Below are positions 42,923 to 51,596 of a DNA stretch of 64,000 nt, in pieces. Source of the stretch: an uncultured Clostridia bacterium (lineage in GTDB: Bacteria; Bacillota; Clostridia; Christensenellales; Borkfalkiaceae). Every line of letters starts with the position of its first letter. Position 1 is the first letter of the stretch. The notes under the pieces were generated by a model. It saw only the letters and a program-made list of their open reading frames with translations, ran no database searches and was not told where the DNA came from. Location of the stretch: contig CANREF010000002.1 of assembly GCA_947629575.1 (NCBI GenBank), forward strand, positions 146,194 through 210,193, written 5' to 3'. The translations under genes and the position numbers were made by a program.

Positions 42923-45550
42923 TCAGAGCTCGGAGAGCTGCTTTTCGAGTTTTTTCTTCATATCGATATATTTATCGAGCTTCATGCGCTCGTCGTCGAC
43001 CACCTTTTTGGGCGCTTTGGCGATGAAATTGTTGTTGGCGAGCTTCCCGCCTGCGCGGGCGATCTCCCCTTCCACGCGCTCGAGCTCCTTTCCGAGCCTC
43101 TCGCGCTCCGCCTCGAGATCGACGAGTTCTCCCAAGGGCACGAACATCTGCCCCACTTCGAGCACCTGCGAAACGGTCTTTTCGCCCGCCGCCCCGCCCG
43201 ACGCGACAAAATCGATCTCGCTCACTCCCGCGAGCCGCTTTATGGCATTTCTGTTTGCGCCGATGAGCCGCTTCTGCTCGGTGACGAGGAAGAGGTGCAC
43301 CTTCTTGGCGGGCGGGCAGTTCACAGAGACCTTCATCGCGCGCACCGCCTTGATGAGCCCGATGACCTCTTCAAACGCCTTTGCCTCCTTCTTGTAGGAG
43401 AGTTTGGTGTCGTAGCGGGGATAGTCTGCAACGATGATCTTTCCCCTTGCGTCGGGAAGATAGCTGTAGATCTCCTCGGTGACGAAGGGGATGAAGGGAT
43501 GGAGCAGGCGCAAAGAGTTGTCGAGCACGAACAGGAGCACCGAGAGCGTCACGCGCTTGCGCTCGGGATCGTCGCCGTAGAGGGCGGACTTGCTCAGTTC
43601 GATGTACCAATCGCAGAAGTCCTCCCAAACGAAATCGGTGAGCCTGTCCGCAGCGATCCCGAGATCGTATTTCTGCATGGACAAAGTTACTTCTCTGATC
43701 GCCGACATGAGCCTCGAGACGATCCAGCGGTCGGCGGGCTGGAGCTTGGAGCGCACTTCCCCGAAGGGAGGGATCTTCTCGTCCTTTGCGTTCATGAGCA
43801 CAAAGCGGGAAGCATTCCATACCTTATTGATAAAGTTGCGCGCCCACTCCACCTTCGTGCCGAGGAAGCGGGTATCGTTCCCGGGAGCGACCCCCGTCAG
43901 AAGGGAGAGCCTGAGCGAATCGGCGCCGTATTGGTCGATGACCGCCAAGGGGTCGATGCCGTTCCCGAGGGACTTGCTCATCTTCCTGCCCTGCTCATCG
44001 CGGACGAGCCCGTGGATGAGGACGTCGCGGAAGGGAACTTTTCCCGTATGCTCGAGCCCCGAGAACATCATGCGCATCACCCAGAACGGGATGATGTCGT
44101 AGCCCGTGACGAGGACGTCGGTGGGATAGAAATAATCGAACTCCGCCGTCTTCTCGGGCCAACCCAACGTGGAGAAGGGCCAAAGAGCCGAAGAGAACCA
44201 CGTGTCGAGGCAGTCTTCATCCTGTTTGAGGTCCGTCCCGCCGCACTTGGGGCAGACGGTAGGCGTCTCGCGGGCGCAGATCACTTCCCCGCAGGAGCAG
44301 TACCATACGGGGATGCGATGCCCCCACCAAAGCTGGCGGGAGATGCACCAATCGCGGATATTTTCCAACCAATTAAAATAGATCTTGGCGAAACGGTCGG
44401 GCACGAACTTGGTATTGTTCTTGGCGACCGCGTCGATAGCGGGCTTGGCAAGCGGCTTCATCTTGACGAACCACTGCTTGGAGACAATGGGCTCGATGAC
44501 GGAAAGACATCTGTGGCAGTGCCCCACATTGTGGGCGTGAGGCTCTACCTTGACGAGAAGCCCGAGCGAGTCCATCTCTTCGACGATGCGTTTTCTCGCC
44601 TCATAGCGGTCGAGCCCGCAGAACTTCCCGCCCTCGGCGTTGACCTTCCCGTCGTCGCCCAAGACCCTTATCATGGGCAGGGAATGGCGAAGCCCCACTT
44701 CGAAGTCGTTGGGGTCATGGGCGGGGGTGATCTTCACCGCGCCCGTGCCGAATTCGGGATCGACATATTCGTCCGCCACGACGGGGATCTCCCTGCCCAC
44801 GATGGGAAGGATGAGCGTCTTCCCGATGAGGGAAGTATATCTCTCGTCGCTGGGACTTACGGCGACCGCCGTATCGCCGAGCATGGTCTCGGGACGGGTC
44901 GTCGCGATCGTGATGAACTCCTCCGAGCCCTTCACGGGATATTTGAAATACCAAAAATTCCCCTTGTCCTCGGAGTAGACGACCTCCTCGTCGGAGAGGG
45001 CGGTTCTGCATTCGGGACATTGGTTGATGATGCGGCTGCCGCGGTAGATGAGCCCCTTTTCATAGAGGCGGAAGAACGCTTCCCGCACCGCCTTGGAACA
45101 TTTTTCGTCCATGGTGAAGGCGAGCCTGTCCCAATCGCAGGAAGAGCCGAGCTTTTTGAGCTGCCCGACGATAGCCCCGCCGTATTGTTCCTTCCACTCC
45201 CACGCGCGGCGGAGGAAGCCCTCTCTGCCGAGTTCCTCTTTGGAGATCCCCTCGTCGCGGAGCTTTTCCACGATCTTGTGCTCCGTCGCAAGGGAGGCGT
45301 GGTCCGTGCCCGGAAGCCAGAGCACCGAATAGCCCTGCATCCGCTTGAAGCGGGCGATCGTGTCCTGCAGGGTCTCGTCCATGGCATGTCCCATATGCAG
45401 TCTGCCCGTGATGTTGGGCGGGGGCATCATCACCGTGAAGGGCGCCTTCTTGGGGTCGATCTCCGCGTGAAAATATTTGCCCTCTGTCCAGTCCGCATAG
45501 ATGCGGTCCTCGAACTGCTTGGGATCGTACGTCGTTTGCATTTCTTTCAT
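42923..45550 (-). CDS. valS: Valyl-tRNA synthetase
   Basis: Charges tRNA-Val. 875 residues, class Ia: HIGH-type motif PPPNITGRLHMGHAM, CP1 editing domain with TTRPETMLGDTAVAV, KMSKS motif GRKMSKSLGNGIDP, zinc-knuckle-like CPKCGG and a C-terminal coiled coil (DLEAERERLGKELERVEGE). Has a consensus promoter and short leader; no T-box is present. Confidence 0.97.
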   Translation of the reverse strand: MKEMQTTYDPKQFEDRIYADWTEGKYFHAEIDPKKAPFTVMMPPPNITGRLHMGHAMDETLQDTIARFKRMQGYSVLWLPGTDHASLATEHKIVEKLRDEGISKEELGREGFLRRAWEWKEQYGGAIVGQLKKLGSSCDWDRLAFTMDEKCSKAVREAFFRLYEKGLIYRGSRIINQCPECRTALSDEEVVYSEDKGNFWYFKYPVKGSEEFITIATTRPETMLGDTAVAVSPSDERYTSLIGKTLILPIVGREIPVVADEYVDPEFGTGAVKITPAHDPNDFEVGLRHSLPMIRVLGDDGKVNAEGGKFCGLDRYEARKRIVEEMDSLGLLVKVEPHAHNVGHCHRCLSVIEPIVSKQWFVKMKPLAKPAIDAVAKNNTKFVPDRFAKIYFNWLENIRDWCISRQLWWGHRIPVWYCSCGEVICARETPTVCPKCGGTDLKQDEDCLDTWFSSALWPFSTLGWPEKTAEFDYFYPTDVLVTGYDIIPFWVMRMMFSGLEHTGKVPFRDVLIHGLVRDEQGRKMSKSLGNGIDPLAVIDQYGADSLRLSLLTGVAPGNDTRFLGTKVEWARNFINKVWNASRFVLMNAKDEKIPPFGEVRSKLQPADRWIVSRLMSAIREVTLSMQKYDLGIAADRLTDFVWEDFCDWYIELSKSALYGDDPERKRVTLSVLLFVLDNSLRLLHPFIPFVTEEIYSYLPDARGKIIVADYPRYDTKLSYKKEAKAFEEVIGLIKAVRAMKVSVNCPPAKKVHLFLVTEQKRLIGANRNAIKRLAGVSEIDFVASGGAAGEKTVSQVLEVGQMFVPLGELVDLEAERERLGKELERVEGEIARAGGKLANNNFIAKAPKKVVDDERMKLDKYIDMKKKLEKQLSEL

Positions 45551-45582
45551 TTCTCTTCCACCTTAAAGAGCGTGTCTTGTTC

Positions 45583-45611
45583 ATTATACTCTCTTTGAAG
45601 GAGATTGTCAA
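45583..45611 (-). promoter_or_regulatory. Promoter of valS
   Basis: TTGACA, 17-bp spacer, TATAAT. Confidence 0.88.
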
Positions 45612-45634
45612 TTATTCCCGCTATCACATAGAAT
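45605..45634 (+). promoter_or_regulatory. Possible promoter of the ABC importer
   Basis: TTGTCA, 18-bp spacer, TAGAAT, reading away from valS; its -35 shares bases with the valS -35. Confidence 0.45.
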
Positions 45635-45665
45635 ATATTATCCTAAAATTTTTCGGGAGAACCCT

Positions 45666-46661
45666 ATGAAAAAATTACTTACGATCCTCACGGCGGGGCT
45701 GTTTGCCCTGCTTCCCCTCTCTGCTTGCGGGGAAGCGGACGATTCCACCCTCCGTATCAACGAAGTGACGCACTCCATTTTCTATGCGCCCATGTATCTC
45801 GCCGATTCCCTCGGCTATTTCGGGGAAGAAGGCATCAAGATCGAACTCACCAACGGCGGCGGGGCGGACAAGGTGATGTCCGCCGTCCTCTCGGGGGACG
45901 CCGACATCGGTTTCTGCGGCCCTGAAGCCGCCCTCTATGTGCTCCTCGGCGGCTCGCAGGACGTTCCCACCGTATTCGGGCAGCTCACCAAGCGGGACGG
46001 CTCTTTCCTCATGTCGAGAAAGGAAGAGCCGAACTTCAAGTGGGAAGACCTCAAGGGGAAGGAGATCCTTGCGGGGCGCAACGGCGGCGTTCCCGCCATG
46101 ACCTTTGAGTATGTCCTCAAAGAACACGGCTTCACGCAGGACGAGATCGATCTCAACTTCGACGTCTCCTTTAACAATATGACTGCGGCGTTCCTCGAAG
46201 GGACGGCGGAGTACTGCACCGTATTTGAACCCACCGCCTCCGAACTGCAGGCGCAGGGCAAGGCTTACATCGTCGCCGCCGTGGGAGACGCCTCGGGCGA
46301 AGTCCCCTACACCTCCTTTATCGCCAAGCGCTCGTGGCTCGACAAACACGAAGACACCGTGAAGAAATTCCTCCGCGCGATCATGCGCGCCATCGACTTT
46401 GCGATGACCGCCGATCCCGAGGAGATCGCGACCTATCTCTATTCCCAATTCCCCGACACTTCCCACGCCTCTATTGCGACAAGCGTCGTGAGCTACAAGC
46501 GCATCGACGCATGGCAGACGGATATGCAGATGACGGAGCAGAGTTTCGAGCGGCTGCAAGACATCATCGACGCGGCGGGCGAACTTCCCTCCCGCGGAGA
46601 ATTCTCCGCTCTCACGGATAACAGCTACGCAAGGGCGGTCTATCAAGAATTGAAGGGCTGA
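45666..46661 (+). CDS. NitT/TauT-type ABC transporter substrate-binding lipoprotein
   Basis: Extracytoplasmic binding protein (SsuA/TauA/NMT1-like fold). 331 residues with a lipoprotein signal (lipobox LSAC), then FYAPMYLADSLGYFGEEGI, GDADIGFCGPEAALYVL and EPTASELQAQGKAYIV, features shared with nitrate-, sulfonate- and pyrimidine-precursor-binding proteins. Ligand not predictable. Ribosome site GGGAGA. First gene of a three-gene importer. Confidence 0.9.
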   Translation: MKKLLTILTAGLFALLPLSACGEADDSTLRINEVTHSIFYAPMYLADSLGYFGEEGIKIELTNGGGADKVMSAVLSGDADIGFCGPEAALYVLLGGSQDVPTVFGQLTKRDGSFLMSRKEEPNFKWEDLKGKEILAGRNGGVPAMTFEYVLKEHGFTQDEIDLNFDVSFNNMTAAFLEGTAEYCTVFEPTASELQAQGKAYIVAAVGDASGEVPYTSFIAKRSWLDKHEDTVKKFLRAIMRAIDFAMTADPEEIATYLYSQFPDTSHASIATSVVSYKRIDAWQTDMQMTEQSFERLQDIIDAAGELPSRGEFSALTDNSYARAVYQELKG

Positions 46662-46713
46662 GCCCCTTCCGAAAAGTTCCCCAAAGCGGGGAACATTCAA
46701 AGGAAGCACACCG

Positions 46714-47448
46714 ATGAAAGAGAAAATTCTGGAGTTTGAAAATGTCAAGCTGATCTATCACACCGTGCGGGGGGAGACGGTGGCGGCGGAGAGATTGACC
46801 TTCTCGGTGGAGGAGGGCGAGTTCGTCGCCATCATCGGGCCCTCGGGATGCGGGAAGAGCACCCTCCTGTCCCTCGCCGCGGGGCTTCTTACCCCCTCCG
46901 AGGGAACGGTCACCCGCCGCGGGAGCGTGGGATATATGCTCCAGCGCGATGAACTCTTCCCGTGGCGCACCATCGAAAAGAACATTCTGCTCCCCCTCGA
47001 GATCAAGCGGCGGAGCACCCCCCAAGCGAGGGAGGAGGCGCTGGCGCTCGCGGAAAAGTACGGGCTCGGAGAGTTTCTCCGCAGCTATCCCGCGGAGCTG
47101 TCGGGCGGGATGCGGCAGCGGGCGGCGCTCATCCGCACTCTCGCGACCGGTCCCGACATCCTCCTCCTCGACGAGCCATTCTCCGCCCTCGACTACCAGA
47201 CGCGGCTGAGCGTCACCAAGGACGTCTCGCAGATCATCCGCCGCGAGGGTAAGACGGCTCTTCTCATCACCCACGACATCTCCGAGGCGATCTCCCTCTC
47301 CGACCGCGTGATCGTGCTCACCAAGCGCCCCGCCACGGTGGCGCACACGCACGCCCTCGACTTCGGAGAGACCGACCCCCTCAAACGCAGAGAAAACAGG
47401 CAGTTCTCGGGCTGGTTCGAACTGCTTTGGAAGGAGTTGAACCAATGA
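46714..47448 (+). CDS. NitT/TauT-type ABC transporter ATP-binding protein
   Basis: Cytoplasmic ATPase of the importer. 244 residues: Walker A GPSGCGKST, Q-loop MLQRDELFPW, signature LSGGMRQRAAL, Walker B ILLLDEPFSALD and switch His in LLITHDISEA. The LFPWRT after the Q-loop is typical of SsuB/TauB proteins. Its stop overlaps the permease start as ATGA. Confidence 0.95.
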   Translation: MKEKILEFENVKLIYHTVRGETVAAERLTFSVEEGEFVAIIGPSGCGKSTLLSLAAGLLTPSEGTVTRRGSVGYMLQRDELFPWRTIEKNILLPLEIKRRSTPQAREEALALAEKYGLGEFLRSYPAELSGGMRQRAALIRTLATGPDILLLDEPFSALDYQTRLSVTKDVSQIIRREGKTALLITHDISEAISLSDRVIVLTKRPATVAHTHALDFGETDPLKRRENRQFSGWFELLWKELNQ

Positions 47449-48254
47449 AAAACAAACTTTATTCCGGAGAGCACCGCCTATGGCTCAAACGCCGCCGCAT
47501 CCGTCTCACGGTCGTGTGGACGCTCCGTATCGGGCTGCTCGCCCTCTTGCTCTTCTTCTGGGAACTGTCCACAAGGCTGGGCTGGGCAGACCCCTTCCTC
47601 GTGAGCTCCCCCTCCCGCATCCTCGGAACGGTCGGCTCTCTCTACCGCGACGGCACTCTCTTCTATCACATCGGCACGACGCTGTGGGAGACCGCGGTGG
47701 GCTTCGTGCTCGCGATCGGGCTCGGCTATCTCATCGCCCTGCTCCTTTGGTGGAGCGACCTTCTGCACCGCGTTCTCGAACCCTATATCGTCGTGCTCAA
47801 CGCCCTGCCCAAGATCGCGCTTGGACCGCTCATCATCATCTGGTGCGGCACGGGGAGCAAGGCGATCGTCTTCATGACCGTCGTCGTCGGGATCATCCTC
47901 GTCATCATGCACATGCTCTCGGCGTTCCTCGAGACGGACGAAAACAAACTCCTTCTCCTGCGCTCGATGGGCGCTTCGAAGCTGCAGATCCTCACAAAAC
48001 TCGTCATCCCCTCTTCGCGCGTTTCCTTCATCTCCATGCTGAAGGTCGCCGTCGGCATGAGCTGGATCGGCTCTATCATGGGGGAATACATCGTATCGCG
48101 GGCGGGTTTAGGATACCTCATCGTGTACGGCGGGCAGGTGTTCAAGCTCGACCTTGTGATGACTGCCACCTGTATCCTCTGCCTGCTTGCCGCGGCGATG
48201 TACTTTTTGGTGGTGCTGCTCGAAAAGATACTCGTGAAGAACACACACAACTGA
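47445..48254 (+). CDS. NitT/TauT-type ABC transporter permease
   Basis: 269-residue membrane subunit (SsuC/TauC family) with about six helices; the ATPase-coupling EAA-like loop reads LLLRSMGASKLQILTKLVIPSS. Start MKNKLYSG chosen for its ATGA overlap with the ATPase gene. The last 147 bp run antisense to the end of ykvI. Confidence 0.93.
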   Translation: MKNKLYSGEHRLWLKRRRIRLTVVWTLRIGLLALLLFFWELSTRLGWADPFLVSSPSRILGTVGSLYRDGTLFYHIGTTLWETAVGFVLAIGLGYLIALLLWWSDLLHRVLEPYIVVLNALPKIALGPLIIIWCGTGSKAIVFMTVVVGIILVIMHMLSAFLETDENKLLLLRSMGASKLQILTKLVIPSSRVSFISMLKVAVGMSWIGSIMGEYIVSRAGLGYLIVYGGQVFKLDLVMTATCILCLLAAAMYFLVVLLEKILVKNTHN

Positions 48255-49145
48255 AAAGAGCAGTCCGAGCGCCCCGACCGCGGGGTAAAAGAAGCGGACA
48301 ATGCCCGCAAGCCCCAATCTCGAAAAGAGAAACGCCGCGAAGAGAACCCCTCCTTTGGCGGCGTTTTTCCGTTTGGCCCTCTCGCACAGTCTGAGGAGAG
48401 GATAGAGCGCAGAGCCGAGCGAGGTGAGAATGGCAAGCGCAGAAGCTGCAAAAAAGCTCTTCCTCCCCCGCATGGCGTAGAGGAAGGGCAGTTCCGCATC
48501 GAGCGCGCCCGCTCCTTCCGAAAAGATCCTGCCGAGCACGAACAGGGCGGAGACACAGACGACTGCCGAGGCGAGGAAGGCCGAGAGCACGGGCCTTTTC
48601 GCCTCCCGCCCCGCCTCGAGCAGCACAGGTAGGGCAAGAAAGGAATTCATCCCCGCATACAGGACGCCGAGGTCGTGTCCCGTCCGCCCCGGGAAGAAGA
48701 GCGTTCCGCCCCGCGAGAGGAGCACAAAGAGGAGCAGAACGGGCACGAGCAGGGAATTGAGCAGAGAGATCCCGCCCATCCCCCGCCGCAGAAAACAGAG
48801 CACGAGCCCCAGCCCCGAGAGGGAGATGAGGGGCGAGAGCGCGGGAAAGAGGGCGTCGAGCCCCGCCAGCATCCCCGCGCAGGGGATGAAGGAGAGCGCG
48901 GCAAAGAGAACTTCCATCCCCTTCGCCGCCCTTCCGAAGAGGGCATGGAGCGCCCCCTCCATTCCGTTGTACTTTTTTCCGAGACGGAGGAAGAGCGCCG
49001 ATAGGCAGAAGAACACCGCCGAGGAGAGAAGCACGGGCAGCAGTACCCTCTCCGTCCCGAAGAAACGAACAAGCTCCGCCCCCGACAGAAAGCCCGCGCC
49101 GATGCTCGTGCCCACGATAAAAAATGTCGTCTTGAATATGCCCAT
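48108..49145 (-). CDS. YkvI-family membrane protein (LeuT-fold, transporter-like)
   Basis: 345 residues, about ten hydrophobic helices. The N-terminal FIVGTSIGAGFLSGAELVRFFG matches the YkvI family, related to amino-acid transporters and GerAB-type spore receptors; substrate unknown. The final 30-50 residues (HHQKVHRRGKQAEDTGG onward) are hydrophilic and encoded opposite the end of the ABC permease gene, so the C-terminus may be a read-on extension. No good ribosome site; two partial family P palindromes precede the gene. Confidence 0.8.
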   Translation of the reverse strand: MGIFKTTFFIVGTSIGAGFLSGAELVRFFGTERVLLPVLLSSAVFFCLSALFLRLGKKYNGMEGALHALFGRAAKGMEVLFAALSFIPCAGMLAGLDALFPALSPLISLSGLGLVLCFLRRGMGGISLLNSLLVPVLLLFVLLSRGGTLFFPGRTGHDLGVLYAGMNSFLALPVLLEAGREAKRPVLSAFLASAVVCVSALFVLGRIFSEGAGALDAELPFLYAMRGRKSFFAASALAILTSLGSALYPLLRLCERAKRKNAAKGGVLFAAFLFSRLGLAGIVRFFYPAVGALGLLFSVVCVLHEYLFEQHHQKVHRRGKQAEDTGGSHHKVELEHLPAVHDEVS

Positions 49146-49160
49146 TTTTCCATATCTATG

Positions 49161-49181
49161 AAATTATGTCTGACAAAATAC
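49161..49181. repeat. Family P palindrome, degenerate copy upstream of ykvI
   Basis: AAATTATGTCTGACAAAATA, retaining one arm and the core. Confidence 0.55.
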
Positions 49182-49206
49182 ACAAAATATGGAAATTTTT
49201 TAAGAA

Positions 49207-49228
49207 TTCTGTCTGACATAGTACTTCG
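49207..49228. repeat. Family P half-copy next to the padR-like promoter
   Basis: TTCTGTCTGACATAGTACTT ends six bases before the -35 of the PadR-domain gene, a position where a bound protein could act on the promoter. Confidence 0.6.
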
Positions 49229-49233
49229 CACGC

Positions 49234-49262
49234 TTGACAAATCGGAAAATATGTTGTATCAT
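49234..49262 (+). promoter_or_regulatory. Promoter of the membrane-anchored PadR-like gene
   Basis: TTGACA, 17-bp spacer, TATCAT; leader of about 22 bases with AAGGAGG. Confidence 0.85.
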
Positions 49263-49290
49263 ATTTCCGAAAAATACCAAGGAGGATGCT

Positions 49291-51510
49291 ATGGACGACG
49301 AGTTTATGCGTTTTCTGCACGGCGAAGACCCGGACGACGAGCCCCCCATCGACAATGCCGTGACCGATGAAGACGCCCCTTCCGTCCCCGACGAGACTGC
49401 GGACGAAGTTCTCGACGAGACGGCGGACGAAACTCCCGTTGAGACGGCGGACGAAACTCCCGACGAGATCGTCACCACCACGACGGAAGAGAGCGACGAC
49501 GGCAAGGTGCGGATCGTCACCCGCGAGATCATCCGCGAGACTGTCCGCGAGACTGTCCACACGAGCCTGACGGGCTCTGCGGAAGAGCCCGCCCGCGCGG
49601 AGATCTCGCAGGAAGAAGACGAAGAAGAACAAAAAGAAGCCGACGAGGCGCAGGAAGAACAGGACGAAGAGGCGGAGAGCGGAGAGAAGACGGAGGAGCG
49701 GGCGATCAGTTCCGACCTCATCCGCGGGCACATCAATACCATCATTCTCCGTTCCCTCTATGACGGGGACAAGTACGGTTACGAGATCATCGCCGAGATC
49801 GAGCGCAAGAGCCACGATCAGTATACCCTCAAGCAGCCCTCTTTGTACAGCGCCTTAAAGCGGCTGGAAAAGGACGGATATGTCACTTCCTATTGGGGAG
49901 GTTCCGTGGGCGGCGGGAGAAGGAAGTACTTTTCCCTGACCGACGCGGGCAAGGAGATCGCCGAGCGCAACCAGACGGAGTGGGAATACTCCCGCACGGT
50001 CATCGACAGTCTCATCTCCGACCGCGCGTTCGACTTCAACCAACCCGCCCCCTCTGCGGTGGATATGCGGGTGCTCAAAAAATCGACCTCGCGCGTTCCC
50101 GAACGGGAGAACGAGGAGGGAGAATTCGAATACGACGAGCCCACATCCGAAAACGCCGAGGCGCTTGCGGCGGAGCGGGCGGCGTTTGAAGCGGAGCGCG
50201 AGCGGTACGAGGAATCGCTCAAAGTGCGGGAAGAAGTACTGCGTGCGCGCGAGGAAGCGGGCACAAAGCGGGAGCAGGAGCTCCTGCAGAGAGAATTCGC
50301 CCTTGCCGCCGAGGAAGAGCACCGCAGCCAGCTCGAGGAAGTGCGCCGCGAGGAACTGCAGCAGGCGGAATCGGAGGCTCAGCAGAAGCTCGAGGAAGTG
50401 GAGCGTCAGCGGCAGGAAGAGCTCGCCGCTCATCTTGCCGAGCGGGAGCAGTTCCAGCAGCAGTTGCAGGCAGAAGTGGAGCGCGCCCGCGCACAGGCTC
50501 TTTGGGAGAGCAAGGAGGCGCAGAATGCCCGCATCGCGGAGATAGAGCCCTTCGTGGAGGAGCGCGCCCGCTATGAGCAGCTCCTGCGCGACCAGGCGGA
50601 ACAGATGGAGACCCGTCACCGCCACGAGCTCGCCATGCAGGAAGCCCGTCTTCGCAGGGAAGCGGAGGAAGATCTGCACCGCCGCGAGCAGGAGCTCATG
50701 CACAGGAATTTCCTCAATCTCGTGAACACTCCCCCTCCCGCAGTCCCCGAAGGACCTTACTACGAACAGCCCCGTCCCGCGACGCCCTATGCCGCCAAAC
50801 CGGAGGCGGAGCGCGAATATCGCACCGTCATCCGCAGACTGTATGAAAACGCCAACCCCGCCCCCGCGGAGGAAGAGCCGCAATCTGCCCCTCTTCCCGA
50901 ACCCGAGGAAGCGGCGCCCGCGCCCGTTACTGCGCCCGCGCCCGAACCCGCCGCCCCTGCGGCAGCCCCTTCCCCCCGCACCGTGCGTACGCCCGGCGGA
51001 GCGGACTTCTACGATCTCGAGATGCGCGCCGCGCAGGACGGCATCCGCATCACCCTCTCGAACGGCAGCCGCAAGGAAGTTGTGAAGGAGAGATCGGAGA
51101 GCCTCGTCCACCGCGGGAAGGCGCTCTTTTTGAGCGCGATCGTCGTGTTCCTGCTCCTGCTCGCCGAGGGCAGCCTTGCGCTCGGCTTCCAGAGCCGTCT
51201 CAGCCTTCCCCGCTTCTATCCCTTCTTCATTTGGGGATCGGGGCTCGCGCTCTTCCTCGTCACGGGAGTTCTCTTCCTCAATCACTACGGAGAACGCTCG
51301 TTGCGGCGGACGGGAAACCTGCTCGTGAACACGATCGTCGCCTATGCGCTGTGCGTCATTCTCATCCTGATCGTGGCGCTCGCCGCCCGTATCGACTTTG
51401 CCAACGCGGGCGAGTTGGCGACCTTCGTCATCTTCCCCGCCGTCTACTTCTTCTCCATCGTGGTGTTCGGGATCGCCTACTATGTGCAGATCCGTCCCAT
51501 CGGAGAATGA
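49291..51510 (+). CDS. Membrane-anchored PadR-type transcriptional regulator with long coiled coil
   Basis: 739 residues in an unusual order: acidic, repetitive, disordered N-terminus (1-138, with DETADE repeats); PadR winged-helix domain (140-225: GHINTIILRSLYDGDKYGYEI, LYSALKRLEKDGYV, GGGRRKYFSLTDAG); Glu/Arg/Gln-rich coiled coil (about 288-475); Pro/Ala linker (480-575); and four C-terminal transmembrane helices (about 612-632, 644-664, 676-698, 708-732). The usual PadR C-terminal dimerisation helix is replaced by the coil. Domain calls rest on motif recognition; function is inferred as membrane-tethered regulation. Start set by AAGGAGG. Confidence 0.85.
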   Translation: MDDEFMRFLHGEDPDDEPPIDNAVTDEDAPSVPDETADEVLDETADETPVETADETPDEIVTTTTEESDDGKVRIVTREIIRETVRETVHTSLTGSAEEPARAEISQEEDEEEQKEADEAQEEQDEEAESGEKTEERAISSDLIRGHINTIILRSLYDGDKYGYEIIAEIERKSHDQYTLKQPSLYSALKRLEKDGYVTSYWGGSVGGGRRKYFSLTDAGKEIAERNQTEWEYSRTVIDSLISDRAFDFNQPAPSAVDMRVLKKSTSRVPERENEEGEFEYDEPTSENAEALAAERAAFEAERERYEESLKVREEVLRAREEAGTKREQELLQREFALAAEEEHRSQLEEVRREELQQAESEAQQKLEEVERQRQEELAAHLAEREQFQQQLQAEVERARAQALWESKEAQNARIAEIEPFVEERARYEQLLRDQAEQMETRHRHELAMQEARLRREAEEDLHRREQELMHRNFLNLVNTPPPAVPEGPYYEQPRPATPYAAKPEAEREYRTVIRRLYENANPAPAEEEPQSAPLPEPEEAAPAPVTAPAPEPAAPAAAPSPRTVRTPGGADFYDLEMRAAQDGIRITLSNGSRKEVVKERSESLVHRGKALFLSAIVVFLLLLAEGSLALGFQSRLSLPRFYPFFIWGSGLALFLVTGVLFLNHYGERSLRRTGNLLVNTIVAYALCVILILIVALAARIDFANAGELATFVIFPAVYFFSIVVFGIAYYVQIRPIGE

Positions 51511-51536
51511 CATTTCAAATCTGTCCGATCTCAGGA

Positions 51537-51580
51537 TATATAAAGGAAGGGAGGCAACGGTTTGCCTCCCTTCCTTTATG
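51537..51580. terminator. Bidirectional hairpin terminator between the PadR-like gene and rho
   Basis: Near-perfect stem of about 17 bp, TAAAGGAAGGGAGGCAA/TTGCCTCCCTTCCTTTA. Both genes converge on it. Confidence 0.8.
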
Positions 51581-51596
51581 CCCTCGCGGGCTCGCT

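Noticed and set aside
45551..45606. T-box riboswitch upstream of valS
   Set aside because: The leader is only about 30 bases and lacks the T-box sequence and antiterminator.
45601..45665. Another copy of the TACTATG palindrome upstream of the ABC importer (CTATCACATAGAATATATTA)
   Set aside because: Too degenerate to separate from ordinary AT-rich promoter sequence.
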